Assembly: GCF_014205275.1 (NCBI RefSeq)
Contig: NZ_JACHND010000001.1
Location: 6,634,001-6,698,000 of the forward strand
DNA length: 64,000 bases
Direction: 5' to 3'
Source: Sphaerisporangium siamense
Lineage (GTDB): Bacteria; Actinomycetota; Actinomycetes; Streptosporangiales; Streptosporangiaceae
The number at the start of each line of letters is the position of its first letter. The stretch's first letter is position 1. Shown here piece by piece: positions 34,641 to 43,315 of this stretch. The notes below the pieces were generated by a model. The model saw nothing but the letters and a program-made list of their open reading frames with translations, did no database searches and was not told the DNA's origin. The position numbers and the translations under genes are program-made.

Positions 34641-35065
34641 CGGGGAAGCTCGAAGGCCAGGTAATGGGGTGCCAGCCGATTCTGGACCCGATCGTCGGTG
34701 ACGACGAGGGACGGAAGCGCGGCGCCGATCCCTCCTCCCGCGGCTCCGAAGGCCGACGCTGTCAGCCCTCCGAAAGACGCGCCCACGGCGCCGCCGAGCG
34801 AACCGAGCGTGAACATGATGGAGGATCTTCCCATCCGGTGAAGAAACTTCGATGCGCGCCGCGCTCGGAGAAGGTGGACCCTTCCTTTGGTGAGGGCGTC
34901 GCTGACGCAGCGTCGGGAATCGACGAAGTGCCCCAGGGAGCGCAAGGTCATGGATTCCTGCGAGCCGAGGCTGACGTGGCGCTGCCACAGTGCGAAGGCA
35001 TCGTCGTCGAGACGCATGGAGATGATGTCGCGCCAGGACGGATCGTCGATTCCCGGGACGTCCAT
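34634..35065 (-). CDS. Hypothetical protein with glycine-rich hydrophobic segment
   Basis: This is a 143-residue protein. The N-terminal half is charged and helical (WRDIISMRLDDDAFALWQRHVSLGSQESMTLRSLGHFVD). A basic stretch is followed by a long Gly/Ala hydrophobic segment (about 83-120) resembling a membrane hairpin. No family is recognised. It stands divergent from the Y RNA array and its promoter region would overlap that of the first Y RNA. The ATG has AGGGA some 10 bases upstream. Confidence 0.5.
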   Translation of the reverse strand: MDVPGIDDPSWRDIISMRLDDDAFALWQRHVSLGSQESMTLRSLGHFVDSRRCVSDALTKGRVHLLRARRASKFLHRMGRSSIMFTLGSLGGAVGASFGGLTASAFGAAGGGIGAALPSLVVTDDRVQNRLAPHYLAFELPRP

Positions 35066-35165
35066 ACGCGCCAGTTCCCTGAGCCATCACCGGCGCCGGC
35101 GTCCGCCTTTCGCGGAAATTCACGTGTGCTATTCACGTCTACTGGCTAATGTGGAGATCAGTTCG

Positions 35166-35262
35166 TCGGGCTGGAAGTGGGCGCGAGTCGAAGGACATCG
35201 GTTATCTCTCCCATAGATTCCGCCGGTGGTCACCCGCACATCCGCGTCCGCTCCCGGCTCGA
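35166..35262 (+). ncRNA. Bacterial Y RNA-like RNA 1
   Basis: A 97-nt hairpin RNA is predicted. The terminal stem 35166-35185 pairs with 35243-35262 (20 bp, one mismatch, a few G-U). It is followed by the 5' bulge AGTCGAAG (35186-35193) and a second helix 35193-35201 with 35223-35231. The loop begins TTATCT, so GTTATC lies at 35201-35206. This order (stem, CGAAG, helix, GUUAUC) is the Ro-binding signature of animal Y RNAs. It has no tRNA-like module. A Ro60/TROVE gene remnant follows 250 bp downstream. Confidence 0.7.
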
Positions 35263-35263
35263 T

Positions 35264-35438
35264 GAACTGGTCAGGTCGGGAACCGGCACGAGTCGAAGTC
35301 TCATCGGTTATCCACTCATAATGGGGCGGTCGCGGGTTCGAGTCCCGCCACGGGTTCGCCTGTGTAGCTCAGTTGGTAGAGCACCAAAAAGGCCGGTGGG
35401 CATGCCCATATCCGTGCCGGTTCCCGATCTGATCGTTC
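35264..35438 (+). ncRNA. yrlA: Bacterial Y RNA 2 (YrlA-type) with permuted tRNA-like domain
   Basis: The terminal stem 35264-35290 pairs with 35413-35438 (about 25 bp; the inner 14 are perfect). AGTCGAAG (35291-35298), helix 35300-35307 with 35393-35400 and GTTATC (35307-35312) reproduce the Ro-binding motif. The loop holds a tRNA-like domain in permuted order: T-arm 35332-35348 (GCGGG-TTCGAGT-CCCGC), acceptor-like stem 35349-35354/35359-35364 closed by UUCG, then D-arm 35367-35382 (GCTC-AGTTGGTA-GAGC). The Ro stem takes the place of the anticodon arm. This is the known layout of YrlA RNAs, which tether effectors to Ro. Confidence 0.85.
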
Positions 35439-35439
35439 G

Positions 35440-35515
35440 TCGGTCCCGTGGGTGGTACGGGTCGAATCCGGTCGGTTATCTCACGGTGAATACAGGTTCG
35501 AATCCTGTCGGGCCG
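35440..35515 (+). pseudogene. Y RNA 3, 5' half only
   Basis: GGTCCCGTGGGTGGTACGGG starts a third terminal-stem arm. GTCGAAT (35461) and GTTATC (35475-35480) mark the Ro site, and a T-arm follows (ACAGG-TTCGAAT-CCTGT, 35492-35508). The acceptor-like stem breaks off after CGGG and no complementary 3' arm is found; coding sequence of rsr follows at once. A deletion has fused this RNA gene to the middle of rsr. Confidence 0.65.
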
Positions 35516-36842
35516 CCGCCTACGCCGAGGGCGACGCCGGCACCCGCCAGGCCGCCAAGTTCGCGCTGCCCAAGGTCGCCCGCACCACCGACCACCTGGC
35601 CGCGTTCTTCGGCTACTACAAGAACCTCGGCGGCAAGGCCACCAGGCGCGGCACCGGCCCCGTGGCGGGCCGCAGCCTGCGCTCGGCTCGTGGCTCTTGG
35701 AGGGCAGTGCGAACGACGTGGCGTTCCGGGTGTGCAAGGCCCGCCGGCGGAAGACGCCGCAGGGCGAGGCGTTCGATGTGCGCGACGTGCTGCGCATCGC
35801 CCACCCGGCCGCCGACGCGGAGCAGCGGAAGGCGCTGTTCGGGTGGATCGCCGGGAACGTCGGCGACGACGAGGCGCGCGCCGAGCTGCCCGCCGTGGAC
35901 CGTTTCCTCACCGCCAAGGCCGTCACCTCGGCGGAGGAGGCGGTGCGCGTGGTGACCGAGGCGCGGGTGCCGTGGGAGTTCCTGCCCGACGCGATGCTGC
36001 GCGAGCCGGGAGTGTGGGACGCCCTGGTGGACACGGTCGGCATGACCGCGCTCGTCCGTAACCTGGCGCGGATGACCCGCATCGGCACGCTCAAGCCCAT
36101 GGGCGACGCCACCCGGCGCGCGGTCGCGCGGCTCACCGACGCCGACGCCGTCCACCGGGCGCGGATCCACCCGATGGACGCCTGGCTTGCCATGCGCGTC
36201 TACGCCTCCGGCCGCTCCCAGCCCAACCGGCGCGCCGCCGCGCAGACCTGGAAGCCGGTCCCGGCCGTCCTCGACGCCCTGGAGGAGACCTACGAGCTCG
36301 CCTTCGGCGCCGTCGAGCCGTCCGGGAGGCGCCTCCTGGTGGCCGTCGACTCCTCCGGGTCCATGGCGTGCGTGAAGGTCCACGCGGGCGGTTCGCCGAT
36401 CGGCACGCCGTACGAGGTCGGCTGCGCGATGGCCGTCATGCTCGCGCGGATCGAGGACGGCGGCGTCCACGTCATCGACGTCGACACCCGCGTCCACGCC
36501 TCCAAGGTCACCCCGCGCACCAACCTGCGGGAGATCGCACGCTGGCAGCCCTCCGGCGGCGGCACCGACCTGTCGCTGCCCTTCACCTGGGCCCGGGACG
36601 AGCGCCTTGAGGTCGACGGGGTCGTCCTGTTCAGCGACAACGAGACCTGGGCCGGCCGCGCCCACCCCTCGCAGGCGCTCACCGCCTACGGGCGCTCGGT
36701 CAACGCGACCGCCCGGGTGGTCGTGGCGTCCATGACCGCCACCGGCCACTCGATCGGTGACCCGCGCGACGACGGCGTGCTGAACGTCGCCGGGCTGGAC
36801 GCCTCGCTGCCGCTGGTCGTGAACGGTTTCATCCGCGGCTGA
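35516..36842 (+). pseudogene. rsr: Ro60/TROVE-domain RNA-binding protein, 5'-truncated and frameshifted
   Basis: Ro proteins form a HEAT-repeat ring that binds Y RNAs and misfolded RNAs, closed by a von Willebrand A domain. The first part of the ring is missing; sequence starts at AYAEGDAGTRQAAKFALPKVARTTDHL. Near 35680-35690 the frame changes between GRSLRSA and LGSWLLEGSANDVAF, as expected from loss of 7 bases between two GCTCGG copies. The remaining frame (to 36842) keeps the ring end and a vWA domain with MIDAS motif DSSGS and GGGTDLS. The protein is probably not made intact. Confidence 0.85.
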
Positions 36843-36863
36843 CGGGCGCGCCGCACGGGCTCT

Positions 36864-36903
36864 GCCTCGGACGGCCGGACTGCGCCACCCGGCCGTCCGA
36901 GGC
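36864..36903. terminator. Bidirectional terminator
   Basis: A perfect 15-bp stem (36864-36878 with 36889-36903) lies between the convergent rsr remnant and methyltransferase gene. Confidence 0.8.
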
Positions 36904-36923
36904 GTTCGCGTGGCCGCGGAGGA

Positions 36924-37979
36924 TTATTCGGGCGGTGCCGGCGCGCAGGTGAGGACGAGTTGGCCCAAGGGGGTGCGCTGGGTGTTGAGGAGGTGGAGGG
37001 CGGAGGCGGTGGTGAGCGCCGTGTAGTCGTCGACGGTGCGTTCCCGGCCGCCGCTGAGGACGAGCATGCGCAGGTTCATCTCGGCGTGCGGGGCCGGGTC
37101 GTCGCCGGAACCGCCGGGAGACTCGATGACGACGACCCGTCCGTGCCGTCCGGCCGCGTCGGCGCAGCGGCGCAGGATGCGGACGGCCTCGTCGTCGCTC
37201 CAGTCGTGGAGCACTCGTCTGATCACGTAGACGTCGCCCCCTGCGGGCAGCGGGTCGAAGAAGCTCTGGCCGGCGAACGCGCACCGCGTGCCCAGGCCGC
37301 GCGCGGCCAGGTGCCGCCGGGCTCGCTCGACCGTGCCGGGCAGGTCCACGAGCGTGGCCCGGATCCCGGCGTGGGCGCTTAGCACTTCGGCGAGCAGGGC
37401 TCCGGTGCCGCCGCCGACGTCGACCACGTGCCGTGCGCCGGACCAGTCGTACGCGCCGGCCGCGTCGGCGACGTAGTCGGCCCCGGAGGCCATGACCGCG
37501 TCGAACGACTCGCTCATCGCCGGGTTCTCGGCGAGGTGACGCCAGAACGGGGCGCCGAAGACCGTCTCCCAGGCCGGTCGCCCGGTGCGGACGGTGTGGA
37601 GGAGGCCGGTGAACGCCAGGTCCATCCGCCCGCCGAAGCCGTCCAGGTCGAGCCGGGCCCGCATCCCGGACGGGTGGCCGGACGCCAGCAGCGCGGCGGG
37701 CGCGTTGACCGCGAACGCGCCCGGCTCCGGCTCGGTGAAGACGCCCCGGCAGACCAGGTGGCGCAGCAGCCGGCCCAGCGCGTCCGCGTCGGCGCCCGCC
37801 CGGCGTGCCAGTTCCTCGACGGGCACGGCGGCGCCGGCCATCAGATCGGCCAGCCCCAGCGAGGCGGCGACCCGTACGGCCATCGGCGTGGCCAGGTCCG
37901 CCATGGGGGCCAGCACCTCCCATGCCGCCTCCCACGCCGAAAGCCGCCCCTGCTCGTGATCGTCTTCGCCGCCGGTCAC
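36924..37979 (-). CDS. SAM-dependent O-methyltransferase
   Basis: This is a 351-residue methyltransferase of the plant-OMT/AcrF-like bacterial type. The N-terminal winged-helix dimer domain (ATPMAVRVAASLGLADLMAGAAVPVEELARRAGADADALGRLLRHL) is followed by the SAM site (VVDVGGGTGALLAEVL) and the C-terminal catalytic region (RRVLHDWSDDEAVRILRRC, in which His may act as base). Such enzymes methylate hydroxyls of secondary metabolites. The GTG at 37979 has GGAGG upstream; a further GTG at 38054 is possible. It is downstream of two unrecognised genes and may belong with them. Confidence 0.88.
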   Translation of the reverse strand: MTGGEDDHEQGRLSAWEAAWEVLAPMADLATPMAVRVAASLGLADLMAGAAVPVEELARRAGADADALGRLLRHLVCRGVFTEPEPGAFAVNAPAALLASGHPSGMRARLDLDGFGGRMDLAFTGLLHTVRTGRPAWETVFGAPFWRHLAENPAMSESFDAVMASGADYVADAAGAYDWSGARHVVDVGGGTGALLAEVLSAHAGIRATLVDLPGTVERARRHLAARGLGTRCAFAGQSFFDPLPAGGDVYVIRRVLHDWSDDEAVRILRRCADAAGRHGRVVVIESPGGSGDDPAPHAEMNLRMLVLSGGRERTVDDYTALTTASALHLLNTQRTPLGQLVLTCAPAPPE

Positions 37980-38057
37980 AGCCCTTCCTCCCCCGGAATC
38001 ACGGCTCGCCGGCCGGGCAGGCCATCCGGCGGCCTCGGCTCCATCGCCGGGCACCGG

Positions 38058-39335
38058 TCACTTCGTGCCTTTGGCGGTGAAGAACAGCGGGTCGGCGTGG
38101 GCGAGCGCATGGGACATCATCCCGCGCAGGAACAGGCCGTGGCCATGGGCGCGGCCGATGTCGTAGTCGCCGTCGTGCCACCCGCGCTGCTGGTTGCCGA
38201 CGATGATCTCGTTGCCGTTCTTGTCATGGTTCAGCAGGTAGAAGCGGAAGAAGGACACCGGCAGGCAGACCAGGCCGAACCGCGCGTCCGATCCGTACGC
38301 CTCCGACGCGAGGCCCCGCGCCTGGCCGCGGACCTTCTTGGCCGGGCCGTCCGACCAGGAGACGTCCTCCAGGTCGAGGTCGGCGCGGTCGGTCCACCCG
38401 CGCCCGCCCGGCTCGGGATCGCCCAGGCACTGGTTGTAGTGGCTCCGGTAGGAGGTGTACAGGTAGGCGCGGGCCCTGCGGTTGAGCTGCGCCCACTGGC
38501 GGGTGGCCGTCCAGAGCCGGGCCAGCTCGGGCAGCCGCTGGGCGTCGTTGTCGCCGAGGTTGATGTCGAAGCCGTTCCACTGGGTGAGGTGCTCGATGAA
38601 GAACGGCGTGCGGCCGACCTGGCGCATGAGCTGGACCAGCCGGTCGCCGCTGCGGCTGTACGCGGAGAGCATCACGGCGCCGGGCCGGTCGAACTGGGCC
38701 GGGCCCTTCAGCAGCGTCGTCAGGGACCGGTAGACGTCGGCCAGGGCGCCCAGCATGCCGGCCGGGGTGAGCAGGTCGGCGAAGTTCCCGGCCACGTCGG
38801 CGACCGGGACCACGTAGGCGAGGTTCGGGTCGCGCTCGGTGACGGCCATGACGTGGTGGGCGACGCTCTTGAAGTCCTGGCAGAGGTAGCGGATGCCCAG
38901 CTTCACGTAGTACGGCACCCCGTCCGCGCGCAGTTTGCCCCGCCAGTAGGGCCGCGAGCCGGTGTAGTCGCCCTCGTACGTGGGCGGGTGGAACAGGACG
39001 TGGAAGTTCAGCGGCGCGGTCAGCGCGCCGCGGCTCAGCCGCCCCGCCAGCGCGCCCGGCAGCCAGACGAAGAACAGCCGTGTCGTGCCGGAGTCGCGTT
39101 CCAGCGCGAACGCGCGCCCGGCGGCGTCCTTTCCGTGGCCCGGGCCGTAGGCGGCCTCGTGGTAGCCGATGCCGTCGCCCGCCGCCTTGTCGAGCACCTT
39201 CCAGGCGAACTTGCGCAGGCCGCCGCCGGGCAGCAGCGCGCCGGGATCCGCCTCCACCTCCCCGGCGGGGCCGCGCCGGAAGAGCGGCAGCGGCTGGAGT
39301 GCCAGGACCTCCGCGCTGACGTCCCTCATCGTCAT
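38058..39335 (-). CDS. Large hypothetical protein, partner of the 886-residue protein
   Basis: This is a 425-residue protein without signal peptide that I do not recognise. It is rich in aromatic residues, with motifs such as LTAPLNFHVLFHPPTYEGDYTGSRPYWRGKL, YVKLGIRYLCQDFKSVAHHVMAV, FIEHLTQWNGFDINLGDNDAQRLPEL, and YLYTSYRSHYNQCLGDPEPGG. A hydrolase-like fold is possible (an alpha/beta layout with a central HHVMAV) but no catalytic triad is proved. It begins 16 bp after the 886-residue gene, so the two are one transcription unit. Confidence 0.75.
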   Translation of the reverse strand: MTMRDVSAEVLALQPLPLFRRGPAGEVEADPGALLPGGGLRKFAWKVLDKAAGDGIGYHEAAYGPGHGKDAAGRAFALERDSGTTRLFFVWLPGALAGRLSRGALTAPLNFHVLFHPPTYEGDYTGSRPYWRGKLRADGVPYYVKLGIRYLCQDFKSVAHHVMAVTERDPNLAYVVPVADVAGNFADLLTPAGMLGALADVYRSLTTLLKGPAQFDRPGAVMLSAYSRSGDRLVQLMRQVGRTPFFIEHLTQWNGFDINLGDNDAQRLPELARLWTATRQWAQLNRRARAYLYTSYRSHYNQCLGDPEPGGRGWTDRADLDLEDVSWSDGPAKKVRGQARGLASEAYGSDARFGLVCLPVSFFRFYLLNHDKNGNEIIVGNQQRGWHDGDYDIGRAHGHGLFLRGMMSHALAHADPLFFTAKGTK

Positions 39336-39351
39336 CGTCGTCGGGCGCCGT

Positions 39352-42012
39352 CTACGAGATCGTCGTGAGGTTGGACGTCATGGCGATGTCCGTTCCCGAC
39401 GACGGGGTGTACTCGCCCCACTCCGCGATGAGCGCGCCCTTCTCCCCCGGTTGCAGGATCGGCACCGGGGACTGGGTGCCGCGGTGCGCGACGGTGATCC
39501 GGGCGACGGTGATCTGCGTCGGGCCGGGGATCGCGGTCACGGTCTGCGCCTCCTGCAGGCGCCGGTCGTCCTCCACGTCGATGACGACCGGCAGCCCGAC
39601 GACGAAGCCCTCGCTGCTCTCGACCCTGATCGTCACCGGGTTGGGGCTCGGCGCGATGTCCGCCGCGCAGGTGGTGTAGACGGCGTCCTGCAGGCGGACG
39701 GCCGCCCGGCCCGGATTGGCGGGCGGGATGCCCGGGTAGTTGCGGTCGTCGTACGCGGCGATCTCCTTGGCGATCGACAGGTAGGGGGCGGGGATCTGCG
39801 CGTCGACCGCGCCGCCCTCGGCGAAGCGCATCCACCGCTCCTCCCAGCCCTTGCGCACGGTGAGCACGATGCGGGCGCTGCCGGCGCGCAGGAACGCCTG
39901 CCGGTTGGGGTCGGGGTGCCGGAGGCGGCGGACGAAGTCCCAGCTCGGGGGGACGTCCCAGAAGTAGGAGTACAGGAACGTGACCACGTTCTCCCACTCG
40001 ATGGCCTGGTTGAGGAACCGGATGACGTCCTCGTGCCGCCGCAGCACCGACCACTGCTCGGGGCTCAGGTCCAGCCCCGGCCCGTCGAAGCCGATGCCGT
40101 GCTTCAGATCGACTCCCGCGGCGGTGAACGCGGCGAGCACGTCGTCCGGCATGAAGTCGAAGTCGGGGCCGAGGACGAAGCGCAGCACGCACTTCATCAG
40201 CTCGTCGTTCTCCTCGCGCCGCAGGGTCAGCGTGTCGACGCTCTCCAGCCGCTCCTCGATGGCGGCGATGCGGGCGGCGATCTCCTGCTGCTGGGCGAAG
40301 TACCGGGTCTGGGCGGCGGTGTACAGGGTGTTCCAGACGTCGGTCCGCCACTGCTCGACGGCCTCGGGCGTCAGCTCGCGCAGCACGGTCAGCCCGGCGA
40401 ACACCTGCTCGGAGTGGTGGAAGAAGAAGGTGACCTTGTGCCGTCCGGTGAACCCGGCCATGTACGGCACGCCGGAGCCGACCGACATGATCTTGTGGTC
40501 GCGGATGATCAGCGGCCCGCTGAGGCCGCCCCACCCCGGCTCGGCGTGCGCGCCGATGACGTCGAAGTTCATCCTGTCGTCCGAGTCGTCCTTGCCGATC
40601 TGCGCGTCCAGCCGCATCTCGCGGACCCGCGTCCCCCCGGGGACGTCGAACTCCAGGTCCAGGAAGTACCATCCGCCGCCCGTGCCGACGTGCGCGCTGA
40701 CGGTCAGCGGCGTCGGCTCCTCCGGGTACGGCCGGACCGCCACGCCGTGCCGGTCGGCGAGCCACCGGTACTTGGGCACCCCGGCCGGGTCCGGCCGTCC
40801 GTTCTGGTCGACCTTGTCGGTCGTGATGTCGGAGTACTTCACGTCGAACTCGAACGGCCCTTGCTGCGCGCGCAGCCATTCCAGGTCGGCGTACGCGCGC
40901 CGCATGGCCGCGCCCGGCTCCGGCACCGTGATGTCGTACGTCAGACGCAGCCCGTAGCGGTACAGCCGGACCCGCCACTTGCGCATCAGGCTGAAGTAGT
41001 CGACCCGGATGGGGTCCTTGCCCGGGTTGCGCAGCATGCGGGTCGAGGTCTCGGACGCGCCCGTCTCGGTCTTCGTCGAGATGGTGACCTTGTGTTCCCG
41101 CCGCGACCGCGACGCGGCCTTCTGGGTGGTCGTCCGGGCGTGCTTGACGCTCTCGCTCGCGGACGCCGACTCCGACCCCTGCGCGGTGAAGCCGGTGGTG
41201 CTGGAGCCGGAGATGATGGGGATGCCGCCCTGCACCGTTCCGGTGATGTTGAACTGGTTGGAGTGCTGGCTCTGCGACGACGTCGACTGGGCGAGGTCGG
41301 TGTTGTCGGTGACACCCGTCTCGCTGACCTCCTCCAGCGAGTCGGTGACGATGGTCGTGAACTCCTTGGACGTCACCGACCACTCGGTGTGCGTGACCGC
41401 CGTCTCCTCGCCGGGGGCCAGCGGGATGGTCGCCACGAGTTCGCCGCGCTGGATGCCCACCGGGACCATCTCGATGCGTTCCAGGTTGAGCACGCCGACC
41501 GGCGGCGCGGTCACCGCGAGCAGGCCGCGCAGCGCGACCGCCGCGGTGTTGACCGCCTGGGCGGCACGGCCGCTCGCCTCCGGGTCGCGCGCCGCGTCCA
41601 CCGCGTTCAGCCGCTCGGCGCGCCTGCCGAGCAGGGCTTCGGCGAACGCCGCCAGCTCGCCGGCCGGCACGCGCGAGATCGCGGCGAGGCCCGGGCGCAG
41701 GGCGGGGACGGCCGGCTCCTCGAACGCCTGGAGCAGTTCGAAGGTCGCCTCGGAGACGCGCGCCTCCGCGTCCCGTAACCGGTCGCGGACCTCGGCGGTG
41801 TCGCCGGCGTTCAGGGCGAGCTGCCGGATGGCGCCGGACTTGGCGATGCCGCCGCCCGGCTCGCCGGCCGCCGCCGTGACCTGCACCGGCACGAGCGTGC
41901 CCTTCAGGATCTCCCGCGCCGAGTTGTCCAGGACGGGCGCGGTGGGAGGCGAGGGTGGCGGCGGATTCGGCGGGCCCGCGGCGGGAATGGGGGCGGAGGC
42001 GGGAGTCGGCAT
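39352..42012 (-). CDS. Very large hypothetical protein (886 residues)
   Basis: No known family is recognised. Order seen: a Pro/Ala-rich N terminus (1-30), an Ala-rich helical part (30-175), a Ser/Thr/Gln-rich segment (about 205-300: TEWSVTSKEFTTIV, SQSQHSNQFNITGTVQGG, SESASASESVKHARTTTQKAASRSRREHKVTISTKTETG), and a beta-rich middle. A coiled-coil stretch follows (TRYFAQQQEIAARIAAIEERLESVDTLTLRREENDELM). The C-terminal beta domain carries VDVEDDRRLQEAQTVTAIPGPTQITVARI. The composition suggests a structural, surface or fibre-like protein. The ATG at 42012 has AGGGGA before it. It heads the operon. Confidence 0.8.
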   Translation of the reverse strand: MPTPASAPIPAAGPPNPPPPSPPTAPVLDNSAREILKGTLVPVQVTAAAGEPGGGIAKSGAIRQLALNAGDTAEVRDRLRDAEARVSEATFELLQAFEEPAVPALRPGLAAISRVPAGELAAFAEALLGRRAERLNAVDAARDPEASGRAAQAVNTAAVALRGLLAVTAPPVGVLNLERIEMVPVGIQRGELVATIPLAPGEETAVTHTEWSVTSKEFTTIVTDSLEEVSETGVTDNTDLAQSTSSQSQHSNQFNITGTVQGGIPIISGSSTTGFTAQGSESASASESVKHARTTTQKAASRSRREHKVTISTKTETGASETSTRMLRNPGKDPIRVDYFSLMRKWRVRLYRYGLRLTYDITVPEPGAAMRRAYADLEWLRAQQGPFEFDVKYSDITTDKVDQNGRPDPAGVPKYRWLADRHGVAVRPYPEEPTPLTVSAHVGTGGGWYFLDLEFDVPGGTRVREMRLDAQIGKDDSDDRMNFDVIGAHAEPGWGGLSGPLIIRDHKIMSVGSGVPYMAGFTGRHKVTFFFHHSEQVFAGLTVLRELTPEAVEQWRTDVWNTLYTAAQTRYFAQQQEIAARIAAIEERLESVDTLTLRREENDELMKCVLRFVLGPDFDFMPDDVLAAFTAAGVDLKHGIGFDGPGLDLSPEQWSVLRRHEDVIRFLNQAIEWENVVTFLYSYFWDVPPSWDFVRRLRHPDPNRQAFLRAGSARIVLTVRKGWEERWMRFAEGGAVDAQIPAPYLSIAKEIAAYDDRNYPGIPPANPGRAAVRLQDAVYTTCAADIAPSPNPVTIRVESSEGFVVGLPVVIDVEDDRRLQEAQTVTAIPGPTQITVARITVAHRGTQSPVPILQPGEKGALIAEWGEYTPSSGTDIAMTSNLTTIS

Positions 42013-42291
42013 GGTTTTCCCCTGACAGCCGGAACTGGCATCGGCGCTACTTCGCGGCAAATGTCCGGAATCATGAGGTATGTAGATAATGCCAGGCTAT
42101 GCCGCTGTTTACGGGTAAAAGGTCGGCCGGAGAATTGGCATATGGGATTGTGCGCCCAGGCTAATCCCGGATTCCGGTCGGCGGCCAGTCCTTTCCCCGG
42201 ATCGGTCTCCCCCGAGTAGCCACATACCAGGAAATGCAACGATTCGATCAACCCGGTACGCCGCCCGACCGCGCGGACAAGACTCACCTTC

Positions 42292-42639
42292 ATGCAGTTA
42301 GGACAGTTCATGAAGATGCGGGAAGAGCCGTGGACGCCTGGCCCTAACGACTCACCCTTCGGTTTCACGCTGCTCAACCCGCAAGGGGACAGACACCTCG
42401 CGTTCGACGACAGGCGTGGTCACTGGTACCGGCTGTGGCGAGGCCGGCGCCCCGAGCGCCTCAACGGCGGCGACGCCATCCTCCTCCGCCCGAGCGAGAC
42501 CGGCTCGATCCTCCAGATCTCCATGGTCTGGATCATGAACCACCCCACGGAGACCCGGCGCCACGCCTTGGCCGAAGAGGTCGCCGCCGGCGCCCACGCC
42601 GTCGTCCAGCACTTCGCCAGACTCTCCGGCGCCGTCTGA
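42292..42639 (+). CDS. Hypothetical protein
   Basis: This is a 115-residue protein with a tryptophan- and proline-rich front (MREEPWTPGPNDSPFGFTLLNPQGDRHLAFDDRRGHWYRLWRG) and a helical, amphipathic end. No family is recognised and the ribosome site is weak. It lies divergent from the 886-residue gene across 279 bp and is followed by an imperfect hairpin. Confidence 0.5.
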   Translation: MQLGQFMKMREEPWTPGPNDSPFGFTLLNPQGDRHLAFDDRRGHWYRLWRGRRPERLNGGDAILLRPSETGSILQISMVWIMNHPTETRRHALAEEVAAGAHAVVQHFARLSGAV

Positions 42640-42674
42640 CCACACGAACCCCCACGACACTCCCCCGACAACCA

Positions 42675-42707
42675 GCGGCGTCCCCTCCGACGAGGAGCGG
42701 GCGCCGC
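42675..42707 (+). terminator. Imperfect hairpin
   Basis: Bases 42675-42688 pair with 42694-42707 with a few mismatches, 36 bp after the hypothetical gene. Confidence 0.4.
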
Positions 42708-42742
42708 CCTCATGCCATGGAACCGGCGTCAGCGCCGGATGC

Positions 42743-43315
42743 TCATCGAGGGAGCCAGGGGACGTTGTGGCCCAGGTGGCGGATGTCGGCGCTGCGGGCG
42801 TGGCCTTCGAAGTGTTCTGTGCGGGAGGTGCGGGCGCAGAGCTCGCCCAGGCGTGCGCTGGCCGCTGGGGTGGCCACCTCCTGGTACGTCACTGTTTTGA
42901 GGTATTTGCCGACCCACAGGCCGCCGGTGTAGCGGGTGGGGAGGGTGTGGTTGGTGCCGATCACCTTGTCGCCGTAGGAGACGCACGTGCCGGCGCCGAG
43001 GAACAGCGCGCCGTAGTTCGTCGTCACGTCGAGCGCGCGGCGGGGGTTCTCGGTGAGGATCTCCACGTGCTCGGCGGCGAAGGTGTCGGCGAGCCTGAGC
43101 GCCGCGTCGACGGAGCCGTCCACCACGATCACCTGCCCGTGGTCGCGCCAGGCCGGCCCGGCCATGTCCCTGGTGGGCATGGTGGGCAGCAGGTCGTCGA
43201 TCCAGCACATCGTCCGCTCGGCGAGGCCGCCGAGGTCGTGATGAGGATGGCCGGCGAGTCGGGGCCGTGCTCGGCCTGGCTGAGCAGGTCGACGGCGACG
43301 ACGATCACGAGCCGC
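42743..43315 (-). pseudogene. Histidinol dehydrogenase family, C-terminal remnant
   Basis: The visible frame matches the end of HisD-type zinc dehydrogenases: WRDHGQVIVVDGSVDAALRLADTFAAEHVEILTENP, then TNYGALFLGAGTCVSYGDKVIGTNHTLPT and GGLWVGKYLKTVTYQEV. Further upstream the same gene continues in another frame (VDLLSQAEHGPDSPAILITTS). The N-terminal two thirds, with the NAD site, is gone. It is therefore a broken copy, perhaps of a HisD-like sugar or sulfonate dehydrogenase rather than the histidine enzyme. Confidence 0.8.

Noticed and set aside
35180..35520. Ordinary tRNA genes suggested by TTCGAGT, TTCGAAT and GTAGCTCAGTTGGTAGAGC motifs
   Set aside because: The halves occur in permuted order and inside long Y RNA stems; no standard cloverleaf with a proper acceptor stem can be drawn.
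39169..41778. Long plus-strand open frame of about 870 codons
   Set aside because: It is antisense to the 886-residue and 425-residue genes, which have proper starts, ribosome sites and protein-like composition.
36924..42012. Contractile injection or phage-tail cluster
   Set aside because: The large protein has fibre-like features, but no sheath, tube, baseplate or ATPase gene is in the neighbourhood.
42743..43315. Functional hisD gene
   Set aside because: The NAD-binding two thirds is missing and the frame is broken, so it cannot encode a working enzyme.
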